Assembly (NCBI RefSeq): GCF_025499465.1 | Contig: NZ_JAIMCA010000003.1 | Location: 744,001-808,000 of the forward strand | Direction: 5' to 3' | Length of the DNA: 64,000 nucleotides | Source of the DNA: Allobosea sp. BH3 | Lineage (GTDB): Bacteria > Pseudomonadota > Alphaproteobacteria > Rhizobiales > Beijerinckiaceae | Part shown: positions 48,878 to 57,653 of the stretch, in pieces | Layout of the letters: each line of letters starts with the position of its first letter | How positions within the stretch are numbered: position 1 is the first letter of the stretch | Notes under the pieces: model-generated | Databases searched by the model: none | What the model was told of the DNA's origin: nothing | The model's input: the letters and a program-made list of their open reading frames with translations, nothing else | Translations under genes and position numbers: made by a program

Positions 48878-50007
48878 GCCCGGACGGCCTCCAGCCGCGC
48901 GACATGCATAAGACCGGTCTCGTCGACAGCGATGCCGAGCCCCGGCGCGGCCGGCAGATCCATATCGCCATCGATCATGGCGATGCCCGAGAAGGGCTGC
49001 GCCGCGACGCGCTGAAAGCCCCAGAGCTCGCAGGAGAGCGGGTTGGTGGCGGAGGCGACAGCGAGTGCGGCGGCAGTGGCCAGCATGCCTTCATCCATCT
49101 GGCCGATCAGATAAGGCAGTCCGGCTGCCTCGGCGATGGCCGTCATCGCATGCAGCTGGCCGATCCCGCCCGCCTTGCAGAGTTTGAGGTGGACTCCATC
49201 GACGGCACGCGCTTCGATCAGGCGCAGCAGATCCTGCGGCGTGCCGCAGGATTCATCGGCGTAGACGGGTAGCGCTACCGACTCTCGCAGCGCCTTGAGC
49301 GCCTCGGTCGCGCCAGCCGGGACAGGCTGCTCCAGCCAGGCCAGAGCGAAACCCAGCCGGTCCACCTCCAGCCGCCGTGCCTTGGCCAGCGCCTCCTTCG
49401 GCGTCCAGCCTTGGTTCACATCGGTCGCGATAACCGTATCCGTTCCCGCAACCGCCTCCGCCACGGCGGCGAGGCGAGCAAGATCGTCGGCGAAATCGGG
49501 CAGGCCGAGCCTGACCTTCATGGTCAAGATGCCCTGTTCGAGATAGGTCCGCGCGCGCTCCGCCGCGATCTCAGGCGGGCAGAACGGGATAGTGCCGTGG
49601 ACATGCACCTTCGTCGCGCCGGCGGGCCCGCCCAGCAACGCCCGCAGCGGCAGGCCGAGCGCGCGGGCGGCCGCATCATGGATCGCGATATCGAGCACGG
49701 CGCGCGCGCTCGACGCGCCAGGCAGTGCGGCCGCCATGACCCGCGCATGGCCAGCGGGCGTATCAGCTGTGGAGGTAAGCAGGCGCGGCACGAGCAGTTC
49801 GCGGAGCAGCGCGACGATGCGGCCGGGCGTCTCGCCGGTGACGTAATGCGCATTACCGCGCACCTCGCCCCAGCCGACAGCTCCGTCGCTCGTTTCGACG
49901 CGGACGACGACCTCGGCGAGCCTGTCGATCAGCCCGGAAGAGGCATGGCGGAACGGCTCTGCCAGCAGCAGGTCGACCGTGTAGATATCGACGGCAGCGA
50001 TCCGCAT
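48874..50007 (-). CDS. Enolase-superfamily protein (muconate-lactonising / dipeptide-epimerase-like)
   Basis: 377 residues from MRIAAVDIYTVD, behind a GGGAG that straddles the permease stop. Metal ligands are D196 (TDVNQGW), E226 (WLEQPVP) and D251 (YADESCG); K275 sits in HLKLCKAGG at the expected second-base position. The first K-x-K motif reads K164-V-R166, so one of the two catalytic lysines is Arg. Members racemise or epimerise amino-acid derivatives or remove water from acids. With ABC and amidohydrolase partners, an amino-acid-derivative racemase is plausible; activity with Arg at this position must differ. Confidence 0.88.
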   Translation of the reverse strand: MRIAAVDIYTVDLLLAEPFRHASSGLIDRLAEVVVRVETSDGAVGWGEVRGNAHYVTGETPGRIVALLRELLVPRLLTSTADTPAGHARVMAAALPGASSARAVLDIAIHDAAARALGLPLRALLGGPAGATKVHVHGTIPFCPPEIAAERARTYLEQGILTMKVRLGLPDFADDLARLAAVAEAVAGTDTVIATDVNQGWTPKEALAKARRLEVDRLGFALAWLEQPVPAGATEALKALRESVALPVYADESCGTPQDLLRLIEARAVDGVHLKLCKAGGIGQLHAMTAIAEAAGLPYLIGQMDEGMLATAAALAVASATNPLSCELWGFQRVAAQPFSGIAMIDGDMDLPAAPGLGIAVDETGLMHVARLEAVRA

Positions 50008-50014
50008 CGGCCCG

Positions 50015-50800
50015 TCACTCCCGCCCGGCGAGGTATTTGTAAACGCCGATCGTGCGGTCCAGGACGATGAACACCGCCACACCGACGACCACCAGCAGGA
50101 ACGACACCGCCGGGATGACTGGGGTCATGCCGCCCACATACATGCGGTTGAACATCTCCACCGGCAGCGTGCGCTCGCCGATGCCCGACAGAAACAGCGC
50201 CATGGTGACGTTGTTGAAGGACAGGATGAAGGTGAAGATGAAGGCCGCGATGACGCCGGTCTTGATCTGCGGCAGGACGATCAGGCGGAAGGTCGTCGCC
50301 GGGCCGGCGCCGAGGATCGCGCTCGACCACTCCAGCCGCCTGTCGACCGAGGCGACCGAGACCAGCACTGTGCGGAAAGCGAACGGGATCGAGACCACGA
50401 GATGCGCGATGACGAGCCCGAGGAAGGTCTCGCCCATGCGCAGCCGTTCGAAATAGACCAGCAGCGCCACCGCCAGCACCAGCTGCGGGATCATGCGCGG
50501 CCCGGTGATGAAGGTTTCCAGCGTGGTGCGCCAGCGGCCTTTCGCCCGTTCGATCGCGAAGGCACAGGGGATCGAGATCGCGACCGCCACCACCGATGCC
50601 GTGATCGCCAGCGTGAAGCTGCGCCATGCCGCGCCGAGCAGGACGCCGTCGGCGAACACCGCCTGAAACCAGCGCAGGCTCAATCCCGGCGGTGGGAAGG
50701 CGATGCGGCTGGTGTCGGTCAGGGCGACCGGCAGGCTGATCAGCGTCGGTGTCAGCATCAGCAGCACGACGACATAGACGAAGATGCGCAGGCCGGCCAT
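50015..50800 (-). CDS. ABC transporter permease (PotC-like)
   Basis: 261 residues from MAGLRIFVYVVVLLML, whose ATG shares a base with the stop codon of the other permease (TGATG). About six membrane segments and the EAA loop region (SSAILGAGPATTFRLIVLPQIKTGVIA). It pairs with the PotB-like permease. Importers of this type carry polyamines, opines, or other small cationic or zwitterionic solutes. Confidence 0.9.
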   Translation of the reverse strand: MAGLRIFVYVVVLLMLTPTLISLPVALTDTSRIAFPPPGLSLRWFQAVFADGVLLGAAWRSFTLAITASVVAVAISIPCAFAIERAKGRWRTTLETFITGPRMIPQLVLAVALLVYFERLRMGETFLGLVIAHLVVSIPFAFRTVLVSVASVDRRLEWSSAILGAGPATTFRLIVLPQIKTGVIAAFIFTFILSFNNVTMALFLSGIGERTLPVEMFNRMYVGGMTPVIPAVSFLLVVVGVAVFIVLDRTIGVYKYLAGRE

Positions 50801-51702
50801 CACACCATCTCCCACGAGCCGCGGCGGGTCAGGCGGTTGGCGACGAGCACCGCCGAATAGGTGCACGCCGCCACCATCACGAGCAGAATGAACGCCAGCG
50901 TCGAGGCCATCGGCCGGTTCAGGAGCTCGCTCGAGTAGGAGAAGATCGAGATCGGCAGCACTTGCGTCCGCGGCCCCGCGATCAGGATGGGGATAAGATA
51001 GGACGAGACCGACAGCGAGAAGACGAGGATCGCGCTCGCGATCAGCCCCGGCGCCGTTAACGGCAGCATCAGGCTCCAGACGATGCGCGGCATGGAGGCC
51101 CCCAGGATACGCGCGGCGTTGATCTTGTCCTGCGGCACATTCTGGATGGTCGAGGCGAGGATCAGGATGGCGAAGGGCAGGTGCTCATAGGTCAGCACGG
51201 CGACCAGCGCCGAGGACGAGCGGATCCACTGGATCGGCCCATCGACCAGCCCCAGCGCGGACAGCAGCTGCTGGAACACCCCGAACGGCAGAAGGAGAAT
51301 GTACCAGCCGAGAATGCCGACGATGAGGTTGGTGAAGATCGGCAGCAGGCAGGCCACCGAGATCAGCGTGCGCTCCCAACCCGAGCTGCGTGTCAGGTAG
51401 AAGGCGACCGGATATCCGATCAACAGCGTCGCGATCACCGTCAACAGGCCGAGCAGCAGCGAGTTTCCGGCCATGGCGAGGTAGAATGGATCCCCGAGAA
51501 TCTTGACGAAATTAACCAGTGTCAGCGCGGCGTTGGGGTCGCGCGGGCCGGGCTTGTGCTCGGTCAGGCTGAGGCTCAGCAGATCGACGAGCGGAACGAC
51601 GAAGAAGACGATCAGCAGCAGAACGATCGGCGCGATGAACAGAACCCAGCCGCGCATGCTCTCGCCGGCACGCGTGACGCGGGTCGCGGTGCCCTCAGCC
51701 AT
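50800..51702 (-). CDS. ABC transporter permease (PotB-like)
   Basis: 300 residues with six membrane segments (first MRGWVLFIAPIVLLLIVFFV) and the EAA loop NAARILGASMPRIVWSLMLP. Start codon overlaps the end of the ATPase gene by 8 bp. Together with the next permease and the ATPase it forms a complete inner-membrane importer. Confidence 0.9.
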   Translation of the reverse strand: MAEGTATRVTRAGESMRGWVLFIAPIVLLLIVFFVVPLVDLLSLSLTEHKPGPRDPNAALTLVNFVKILGDPFYLAMAGNSLLLGLLTVIATLLIGYPVAFYLTRSSGWERTLISVACLLPIFTNLIVGILGWYILLLPFGVFQQLLSALGLVDGPIQWIRSSSALVAVLTYEHLPFAILILASTIQNVPQDKINAARILGASMPRIVWSLMLPLTAPGLIASAILVFSLSVSSYLIPILIAGPRTQVLPISIFSYSSELLNRPMASTLAFILLVMVAACTYSAVLVANRLTRRGSWEMV

Positions 51703-52813
51703 GGCCCGCCCCCGCCAGCAGGATCACGGCCTTGCGGGAAAAGGCGATGCTGACGGCATCGCCACGGGCAAAGGGGGCTTCGCCAATCTTCGGCAGGCCG
51801 AGTACGAGGATGTCGCGGTCTCCGACACGGACCTCGTAGAGGATGTTGCTGCCCTTGAAGATCGTGTCCGAGACGCTGCCCGACAGCACGTTGTCGCCGC
51901 TGGCCATGCCGGCGGGCGCAATCGCGATATGCTCCGGGCGGACGGCGATGCCGAGCGTGCCGGCCTGCTCCGGCAAAGGACCGTCCGCCAGCACGGCCCA
52001 ATCACCGACCATGAGCCGTGGCGTGCCCTCATGCGCCGCAACGCGCGCCTCGAACAGGTTCGCGTCTCCGACGAAGGTGCAGACGAAGGCGGTGCGCGGG
52101 TCGGAATAGACCGTATGCGGCGGCCCGATCCGCTCGATGCGGCCCCCGCGCATCACCGCCATGCGATCAGACATCACGAGCGCCTCCTCCTGGCTGTGCG
52201 TCACGAGCAGGGTGGCGACCTTGAGGCGTTCCTGGATGTGCTTGATCTCGACCTGCATGTCCTTGCGCAGGGCGGCATCGAGATTGGAGAGGGGCTCGTC
52301 GAGCAGCAACAGGTCCGGCTCGGTGACGAGTGCACGGGCCAGCGCCACGCGCTGCTGCATGCCGCCAGAGAGCTGCGAGGGGTATTTGCCTTGCGCCTGG
52401 CCGAGGCGGACGAGATCGAGCATCGCGGCTACGCGGTCGGACACTTGCCCGGACGGCACGCCGCGCCGATGGAGGCCGTAGGCGACGTTGTCGAACACAG
52501 TCATGTGCGGAAACAGCGCATAGCTCTGAAAGACCATGCCGAGCTTGCGCTTCTGCGGCGGCAGCTCGTTGGACAGCGCTCCGCGCAGCGAGATGTAGCC
52601 GGCATCAGCCTTCAGGAAGCCAGCTACGAGATTGAGCGTCGTCGTCTTGCCACAGCCGGACGGGCCAAGAAGCGACAGGAACTCGCCGGCCCCGATCTCA
52701 AGGTCAAGGTCGTCGAGGACGACCTGGCCCTGGAAGGTCTTGCGAACACGCTGGAGCTTCAGGATCGGCCTGGGCGGATCCAGTTCAGAGGCGTTTACGG
52801 TAGGGCTCGACAT
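51695..52813 (-). CDS. ABC transporter ATP-binding protein (PotA-like)
   Basis: 372 residues from MSSPTVNASELDPP behind GGAGA; the frame is open 155 codons further upstream, but that part is antisense to the binding-protein gene. Walker A GPSGCGKTT (50-58), signature LSGGMQQRVALARAL, Walker B DLLLLDEP, and a C-terminal TOBE domain (IAVRPEHIAIAP onward) as in polyamine and Fe3+ importers. It energises the two permeases encoded next. Confidence 0.95.
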   Translation of the reverse strand: MSSPTVNASELDPPRPILKLQRVRKTFQGQVVLDDLDLEIGAGEFLSLLGPSGCGKTTTLNLVAGFLKADAGYISLRGALSNELPPQKRKLGMVFQSYALFPHMTVFDNVAYGLHRRGVPSGQVSDRVAAMLDLVRLGQAQGKYPSQLSGGMQQRVALARALVTEPDLLLLDEPLSNLDAALRKDMQVEIKHIQERLKVATLLVTHSQEEALVMSDRMAVMRGGRIERIGPPHTVYSDPRTAFVCTFVGDANLFEARVAAHEGTPRLMVGDWAVLADGPLPEQAGTLGIAVRPEHIAIAPAGMASGDNVLSGSVSDTIFKGSNILYEVRVGDRDILVLGLPKIGEAPFARGDAVSIAFSRKAVILLAGAGHG

Positions 52814-52831
52814 GCAGGTCTCCGATCGAAA

Positions 52832-52853
52832 GCGGGCGCCGGGCGGCGCCCGC
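52832..52853 (-). terminator. Intercistronic hairpin between the binding-protein and ATPase genes
   Basis: A perfect 9-bp stem GCGGGCGCC with its complement and a four-base loop, in the 50-bp gap after the binding-protein stop codon. No T-run; likely sets a higher level of the binding protein than of the membrane parts. Confidence 0.55.
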
Positions 52854-52863
52854 TCCGTTCCGC

Positions 52864-53943
52864 TCAGCGGATTTCGCGCTGCCAGCGCTCTATCCAGCCC
52901 GGCCTTGCGTCGTTGATCGCCTTCCAGTCGAAATCGACGAGCTTCTCGAAGTCGGCAGCAGTGATGCCCATGCCGGACTTCTCCTCGGCCGAAAGCTTGT
53001 CCCAGGACGTCTTGGTCGGGCTGGCGGTGCCGCCCTTGCGCATGCGCAGAACCTGGAATTCGTCGCTGTAGTACAGGTTGACGTACTCGTAAGCTGCGTC
53101 CTCGCAGGGACCGCCCTTGATCATGGACAGCCCGCCATTGACGGTCGGAGAACCCTCTTTCGGCAGCACGAACTTCATGGGAATGCCCTGCGAACGCATC
53201 GCCGGGGCGATGTTGGAGCTCGTCACCGCGGCCCAGACCTCGCCGAGCTGCATCAGGTTCGAGAGCTCCGACGTCCACGTGAAGACCGTATGGACGTTGG
53301 GCAGGATCTTCTTCGTCGTCGCGAAGCCGGGCTCGATGTTCTTCTCGCCGCCCTTGTCGAGCTTGGCCAGCATGACCAGAGCGGCGGTGCCCATCGTGCT
53401 CTGGGGCGCGGTGATCGCGAGACGCCCCTTCATCTCGGGACGCTGCAGATCAGCCCAGGAGGTCGGGATGGGGAGCTTGTTCTTCTTGAACTGCTCCTCG
53501 TCATAAATGATGCCGACGCCGAGAACATTGGTCGCGAGCACGTAGGGTTGGCCATCGGCCAGCTTCGTCACGGCCCAGTCAGAGAGGCCCTTGGCGTTCG
53601 GCGCCTTGGTGAAGTCGATCGGCTTGCACAGGCCGCGCTCGCAGGCGGTCAGGCCGATCGGCGCGTCCCATTGCGCAATGGAAATGCGAGGGTCGGCGAC
53701 CTGCGCCTGAACGCGCTCGACCATGGCGGCCGAACCAATCGCCTCCGCGACGAGGTCCACGTTGAACTTCTGCTTCAGCTTCGGAGCGATGAACTCCATC
53801 ACATGCTCGCGGTGATTGGGAGCGATGCCGAGCAGCACCTGCATCGACGAGCACGCCTGTTGGGCGAGCGCCGCTCCGGGAGCGACCAGGCTCACGCCGA
53901 ATGCCAGCGCAGTTGCGATCCTTTGATTGAAGGTGATGGCCAT
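52864..53943 (-). CDS. Periplasmic solute-binding protein (PotD-like)
   Basis: About 359 residues from MAITFNQRIATALAFGVSLV, chosen because GGAG lies 6 bp before it; an ATG four codons earlier is possible. Signal peptide cleaved near GAALAQ. The body has the type 2 binding-protein pattern of the spermidine/putrescine group (SSMQVLLGIAPN, DAPIGLTACERG, PTSWADLQRPEMKGRLAI, AYEYVNLYYSDEF). It is the first gene of the minus-strand operon, so its ligand is probably the pathway substrate. The ligand is not identifiable. Confidence 0.88.
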   Translation of the reverse strand: MAITFNQRIATALAFGVSLVAPGAALAQQACSSMQVLLGIAPNHREHVMEFIAPKLKQKFNVDLVAEAIGSAAMVERVQAQVADPRISIAQWDAPIGLTACERGLCKPIDFTKAPNAKGLSDWAVTKLADGQPYVLATNVLGVGIIYDEEQFKKNKLPIPTSWADLQRPEMKGRLAITAPQSTMGTAALVMLAKLDKGGEKNIEPGFATTKKILPNVHTVFTWTSELSNLMQLGEVWAAVTSSNIAPAMRSQGIPMKFVLPKEGSPTVNGGLSMIKGGPCEDAAYEYVNLYYSDEFQVLRMRKGGTASPTKTSWDKLSAEEKSGMGITAADFEKLVDFDWKAINDARPGWIERWQREIR

Positions 53944-54328
53944 TCCGATCTCCATGCAGCGCGAGTGATCCGAGTGGGGAGATTAAAGACCCGAGTGCGC
54001 CGCCGGTCGATCTGCAGCTTTGTTTTTTTTGCATCAATTTCAGCAATTATTTGCACAGAATGTCGGCATGATGCTTTCCCGCGCACCACGATGAGTCGTG
54101 CGTTCACCTGAGCGACGCCGAGTTTACAGGCCATATTACTGACAGAAACGGGTATTTTGGAGCCTCGGAGAGGCGGAAGCCGTCATGGCGGAAGCTCACG
54201 CTGTCTCCAATCAAGGCGCCGCAAATTTGAACTTGAGTTGGACTGTTTGTTGCTAATTATACAATCATTCACATGCCCGCAGCGGCACAGTGTGCCTGAG
54301 GCAGTAGAGCGGTTGAAAAGGTCAGACC
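53944..54328. promoter_or_regulatory. Divergent control region between the two catabolic operons
   Basis: About 385 bp, AT-richer than its flanks, with an 8-T run near 54023-54030. A probable sigma-70-type promoter for the plus-strand operon is TTGGAC (54238-54243), 16 bp, TACAAT (54260-54265). An inverted repeat TTGT-N10-ACAA (54247-54264) overlaps its -10 element and could bind the GntR regulator encoded downstream. I see no short gene here. Confidence 0.5.
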
Positions 54329-55516
54329 ATGTCCGATGCTGATTTCGACACCATCATGAAGCAGGTGCCGCAAGGCGCGGAGAGCGCCTTCCCGAAGTCC
54401 GAATATGATCGGCGGCTGACGCAGCTCCGCGGCGTCATGGCCGAGCGCGGCCTCGACCTTCTCCTGCTGTCCGGCGCTGAGAACGTCTTCTACATCTGCG
54501 GCCAGCAGACCCCCGGCTACTACAGCTTCCAGTGCCTGTGCGTGCCGGCGAACGGCGAGCCATTCCATGTGCTCCGCGGGCTTGAAGCCATGAATGCGCG
54601 GCTCAACACCTATGTCGACGAGATCATCGGCTATGCCGACGACGTGAATCCGGCTTCCGCTCTCGCCGCCGAATTGAAGCAGCGCGGATATGCGGGCAAG
54701 CGCGTCGGCATCGACCAGGGCGGCTGGTTCCTGACCATCAACCTTTACAATCGGCTGATCGCCGAATTCGGCACGCTGCTCGACGCCACGGGTCTGGTCG
54801 AGCCGCTGCGCCGTGTAAAATCCCCGCTCGAGATCGCGCAACTCGAAGAGGCCGGCCGTGCGAACGATGCCGGCATGCTCGCCGGGCTTTCCGCCACCCG
54901 CATCGGCGCCAGCGAAAACGACGTCGCCAGCGCCATCATGGGCGCAGCGATCAAGGCCGGCTCGGAATATGTCGGCATGGAGCCCTTCGTTACCTCGGGG
55001 CCGCGTTCCGGCATCCCCCATACCACCTGGCGCCGACGGACGATCCAGAGCGGCGACGTGACGGTCCTCGAAACATCGGCCTGCTACAATCGCTACCATG
55101 CCGCGCTTTTCCGCACCGTGGCCTGCGGCCCAATTCCGCAGCAAGCCCGCGACATGTATGCGGTGTGCGCCGAGGCCCTCGAGGTCGCGATCGGCAAGCT
55201 GCGCGTCGGCAACACCTGCGCCGACGTCCACAACGCCGTTCAGGCGGTGATCGACAAGCACGGCCAGACCGCGGGCTTCCGCAAGCGCACCGGCTACAGC
55301 ATGGGCATCTCCTTCGCGCCCGATTGGGGCGAGGGCAACATTCTGAGTCTGTTCCGCGGCATCGACGTACCGCTGCAGGCAGGCATGGCGTTCCATGTTC
55401 CGATCACGCTGCGCGTCTACAACCAGTTCACGGTCGCGGTCAGCGAAACCGTGCTGGTGACGGACGGGGCGGCGCGCACCCTCAGCACGATTTCGCGCGA
55501 CATCGTCGAGGCCTGA
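54329..55516 (+). CDS. M24-fold hydrolase, DoeA/EutD (ectoine hydrolase)-like (copy 2)
   Basis: 395 residues. N-terminal creatinase domain (AERGLDLLLLSGAENVFYIC) then the pita-bread domain. As in DoeA, the metal-ligand Asp pair is absent: VTVLETSACYNRYHAALFRT occupies that site, the C-domain His is in SGIPHTTW, and YSMGISFAPDWGEG is close to the PPDWGE segment I know from ectoine hydrolases. Those enzymes open the ectoine ring to N-acetyl-diaminobutyrate. It resembles the other M24 copy at 46845-48005 but is diverged. Ectoine itself as substrate is not proven. Confidence 0.85.
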   Translation: MSDADFDTIMKQVPQGAESAFPKSEYDRRLTQLRGVMAERGLDLLLLSGAENVFYICGQQTPGYYSFQCLCVPANGEPFHVLRGLEAMNARLNTYVDEIIGYADDVNPASALAAELKQRGYAGKRVGIDQGGWFLTINLYNRLIAEFGTLLDATGLVEPLRRVKSPLEIAQLEEAGRANDAGMLAGLSATRIGASENDVASAIMGAAIKAGSEYVGMEPFVTSGPRSGIPHTTWRRRTIQSGDVTVLETSACYNRYHAALFRTVACGPIPQQARDMYAVCAEALEVAIGKLRVGNTCADVHNAVQAVIDKHGQTAGFRKRTGYSMGISFAPDWGEGNILSLFRGIDVPLQAGMAFHVPITLRVYNQFTVAVSETVLVTDGAARTLSTISRDIVEA

Positions 55517-55565
55517 ACCCATCAACCCTGCCGGAAGGCCGACCTGGCGTTCAGGAAGCAGCAGA

Positions 55566-56720
55566 ATGTCTGGCGACAATCCCGCCATCCACATCCTTCC
55601 GGCACCGCTGCCGACAGCCTGGCCAGAGCCGACTGTCGGTGCGGTTGCATTGCTGGCGGCAGGCAGCACCATAGCGCAGGCCGCGGTCGTGACGACGCCC
55701 TCTCCCTGGCGCGCCGTTCAGCCGATGCTGACCGCCAGGCCCGCCCGCCAGTTGATCATTGCCAGCAACCATCGCAGCGCGCTCGACCGCGCTGCGCAAG
55801 ACCTCTCCGGCCCGCCGACGCTCGTCGGCATCGGCGGGGGACTGGCGATGGACGCGGCGAAATACATCGCAAAGGTCAATCGCCAGAAGCTCATCCAGCT
55901 CCCCGGTTCCGCGGCCAACAATGCCTGCTTCACCCGCACCGCCTGGGTGATGGATGGCGAAACCCGGACGGCCGAGCGCAATTGCCCGATACCGGACGCC
56001 GTGCTCGTGGTGCCGGAGCTGATCGCCGCGGCGCCCGACAGGCTCAACCGGGCCGGGTTCGCCGAGATTCTATGTAGTCACACTGCTTTGTTCGACTGGT
56101 CGCTAGGACACGAGGCCGGACACGATGTGCAGTGGGACGAAGGACTGCGTGGGCTCGCGCGTGCTCAGCTGGCGGCGCTCGACACGCTAGCCCCCGGTGT
56201 TGCTGCGGGGGAACTCTCCGCGTTCCTGGAGATCGTCACGATCTCGGCCCGCTTTGCGCCCGGTTTCGCTTCGCATCCCAAAGCACGGTTCAACGCCGGC
56301 TCAGAGCACATCTTCGCCTGGGCGCTGGAGGCGGCGAGCGGTGGCACGGTCCTGCATGGCGAGGCGGTTGGGCTCGGCACTGTGTTGATGGCGCTGTTGC
56401 AGGACAACGATCCGGCGCGCGCTGCGCAGCTGGCCCGCTCCGCGGGGCTGCCCCTGCGGCCGGAGGCGATGGGCGCTTCCTGGGCCATGGTCGAAGGGCT
56501 TGCACCGGCGTTGGCCGCCCGCGCCGCCGCCTCAGACTGGTACACCGTGCTGAACGCACTCGGCGAGAGGCTTGAAAGCGCCTTCGTGGATGCCATGCCT
56601 CGACTTCGCGCCCTGATTGAGGATACCGAAGCCAGGACCGAACCGGCGCTCGCCGCCCCAATCTCCGCAGGGTCCGGAAGCGACGCTAACGCGCGCGGAC
56701 CGGCCCCGTTCTGCAGTTGA
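55566..56720 (+). CDS. Iron-type alcohol dehydrogenase fold, glycerol-1-phosphate-dehydrogenase-like
   Basis: 384 residues behind GGAAG. The nucleotide motif VGIGGGLAMDAAKYIA (GGG...D..K) and QLPGSAANNACFT belong to the dehydroquinate-synthase/G1P-dehydrogenase fold. Likely metal ligands are the His in NAGSEHIFAWALE and in VLHGEAVGLGTV, with an Asp in HTALFDWSLG. NAD(P)-linked reduction or oxidation of a polar alcohol or aldehyde is expected. Archaeal-type lipid synthesis is unlikely here; a catabolic alcohol/aldehyde step is more plausible from context. The last 35 residues are low-complexity. It lies 49 bp after the M24 gene and 8 bp before the regulator gene. Confidence 0.75.
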   Translation: MSGDNPAIHILPAPLPTAWPEPTVGAVALLAAGSTIAQAAVVTTPSPWRAVQPMLTARPARQLIIASNHRSALDRAAQDLSGPPTLVGIGGGLAMDAAKYIAKVNRQKLIQLPGSAANNACFTRTAWVMDGETRTAERNCPIPDAVLVVPELIAAAPDRLNRAGFAEILCSHTALFDWSLGHEAGHDVQWDEGLRGLARAQLAALDTLAPGVAAGELSAFLEIVTISARFAPGFASHPKARFNAGSEHIFAWALEAASGGTVLHGEAVGLGTVLMALLQDNDPARAAQLARSAGLPLRPEAMGASWAMVEGLAPALAARAAASDWYTVLNALGERLESAFVDAMPRLRALIEDTEARTEPALAAPISAGSGSDANARGPAPFCS

Positions 56721-56728
56721 CGTCATAG

Positions 56729-57625
56729 ATGGCACGCAGCTCCTCCCAAAGCCGTCACCGCCTGGCCAATCAGATCCTCGATCTGATCCGGAATGCCCGT
56801 TTCGAGCCGGGGCATCATCTGCGTGAACAGGCGCTCGGCGATCTGCTTGGCGTGTCGCGTTCCCCGATCCGCAGCGCTCTGCAACTTCTCTGCGAGCTCG
56901 GTGTCGTCGAGGCCCGGCGCAATCACGGCTTCTTCCTCCTGAAGCCTTTCGACGCTTTGCAGCGGCTCGAATTGGAGGTGCCGAGTTCGGCCGACCGCGA
57001 CCTCTACGACCAGTTGGTCGGAGACCGCCTGCGCGGACATCTGCCGGCATCACTGACCCAAAGTGAAATTGCGCAGCGCTACAGTGTCGACCGCGTCGTT
57101 CTGATGCGCACGCTGGCGCGGCTCGCCGAAGACGGGCTGATCGCGCGCAACAAGGGCCATGGCTGGACGTTCCTGCCGATGCTGGATTCGCGCCGAGCCA
57201 TGGCTTCGAGCTACGATTTCCGCCGGGTGATAGAGCCGGCCCTCTTTCTGGTGCCGACTTTCAAGGCCGACCCGACGGCGCTCAGCCGTGCGCGCGCTCA
57301 CCATCTCTATTTCCTGTCCCACCCAGACCTGTCCACCGTGGACGCCACGGCCCTGTTCGACACGGATGCCAGCTTCCACGAGATGTTCGCGGAGTTCAGC
57401 GGCAACGCCTTCTTCCTTCAGGCAATCCAGCAGCAAAACCGGCTGCGCAGGCTGTTGGAGTTCAACAGCTACGGCAATCTCCGCCGGGTCCGCGACTGGC
57501 TGCGCGAGCATGTGGCCATCATCGACACGGTGCTCGCCGGCGACCTCGAGCGATCGAGCACGATGATGCGTGAGCATCTGACCGCGGCCTTCGGCAAGGC
57601 CGACTCCACGGCGATCAGCGACTGA
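56729..57625 (+). CDS. GntR-family regulator with two helix-turn-helix domains and an FCD domain
   Basis: 298 residues. The first winged helix (about 10-72) has FEPGHHLREQALGDLLGVSR and RNHGFFLLKPF. A second (about 105-150) has LTQSEIAQRYSVDRVVLMRT and LIARNKGHGWTFLP. The C-terminal helical FCD ligand domain (about 160-285) includes VDATALFDTDASFHEMFAEF and REHVAIIDTVLAGDLERSS. It probably controls the divergent catabolic operons in response to a carboxylated intermediate. The tandem DNA-binding arrangement is unusual compared with ordinary FadR-type proteins. Confidence 0.85.
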   Translation: MARSSSQSRHRLANQILDLIRNARFEPGHHLREQALGDLLGVSRSPIRSALQLLCELGVVEARRNHGFFLLKPFDALQRLELEVPSSADRDLYDQLVGDRLRGHLPASLTQSEIAQRYSVDRVVLMRTLARLAEDGLIARNKGHGWTFLPMLDSRRAMASSYDFRRVIEPALFLVPTFKADPTALSRARAHHLYFLSHPDLSTVDATALFDTDASFHEMFAEFSGNAFFLQAIQQQNRLRRLLEFNSYGNLRRVRDWLREHVAIIDTVLAGDLERSSTMMREHLTAAFGKADSTAISD

Positions 57626-57653
57626 TGATCTCGGCCCGGTACAAGCGAGGGCA

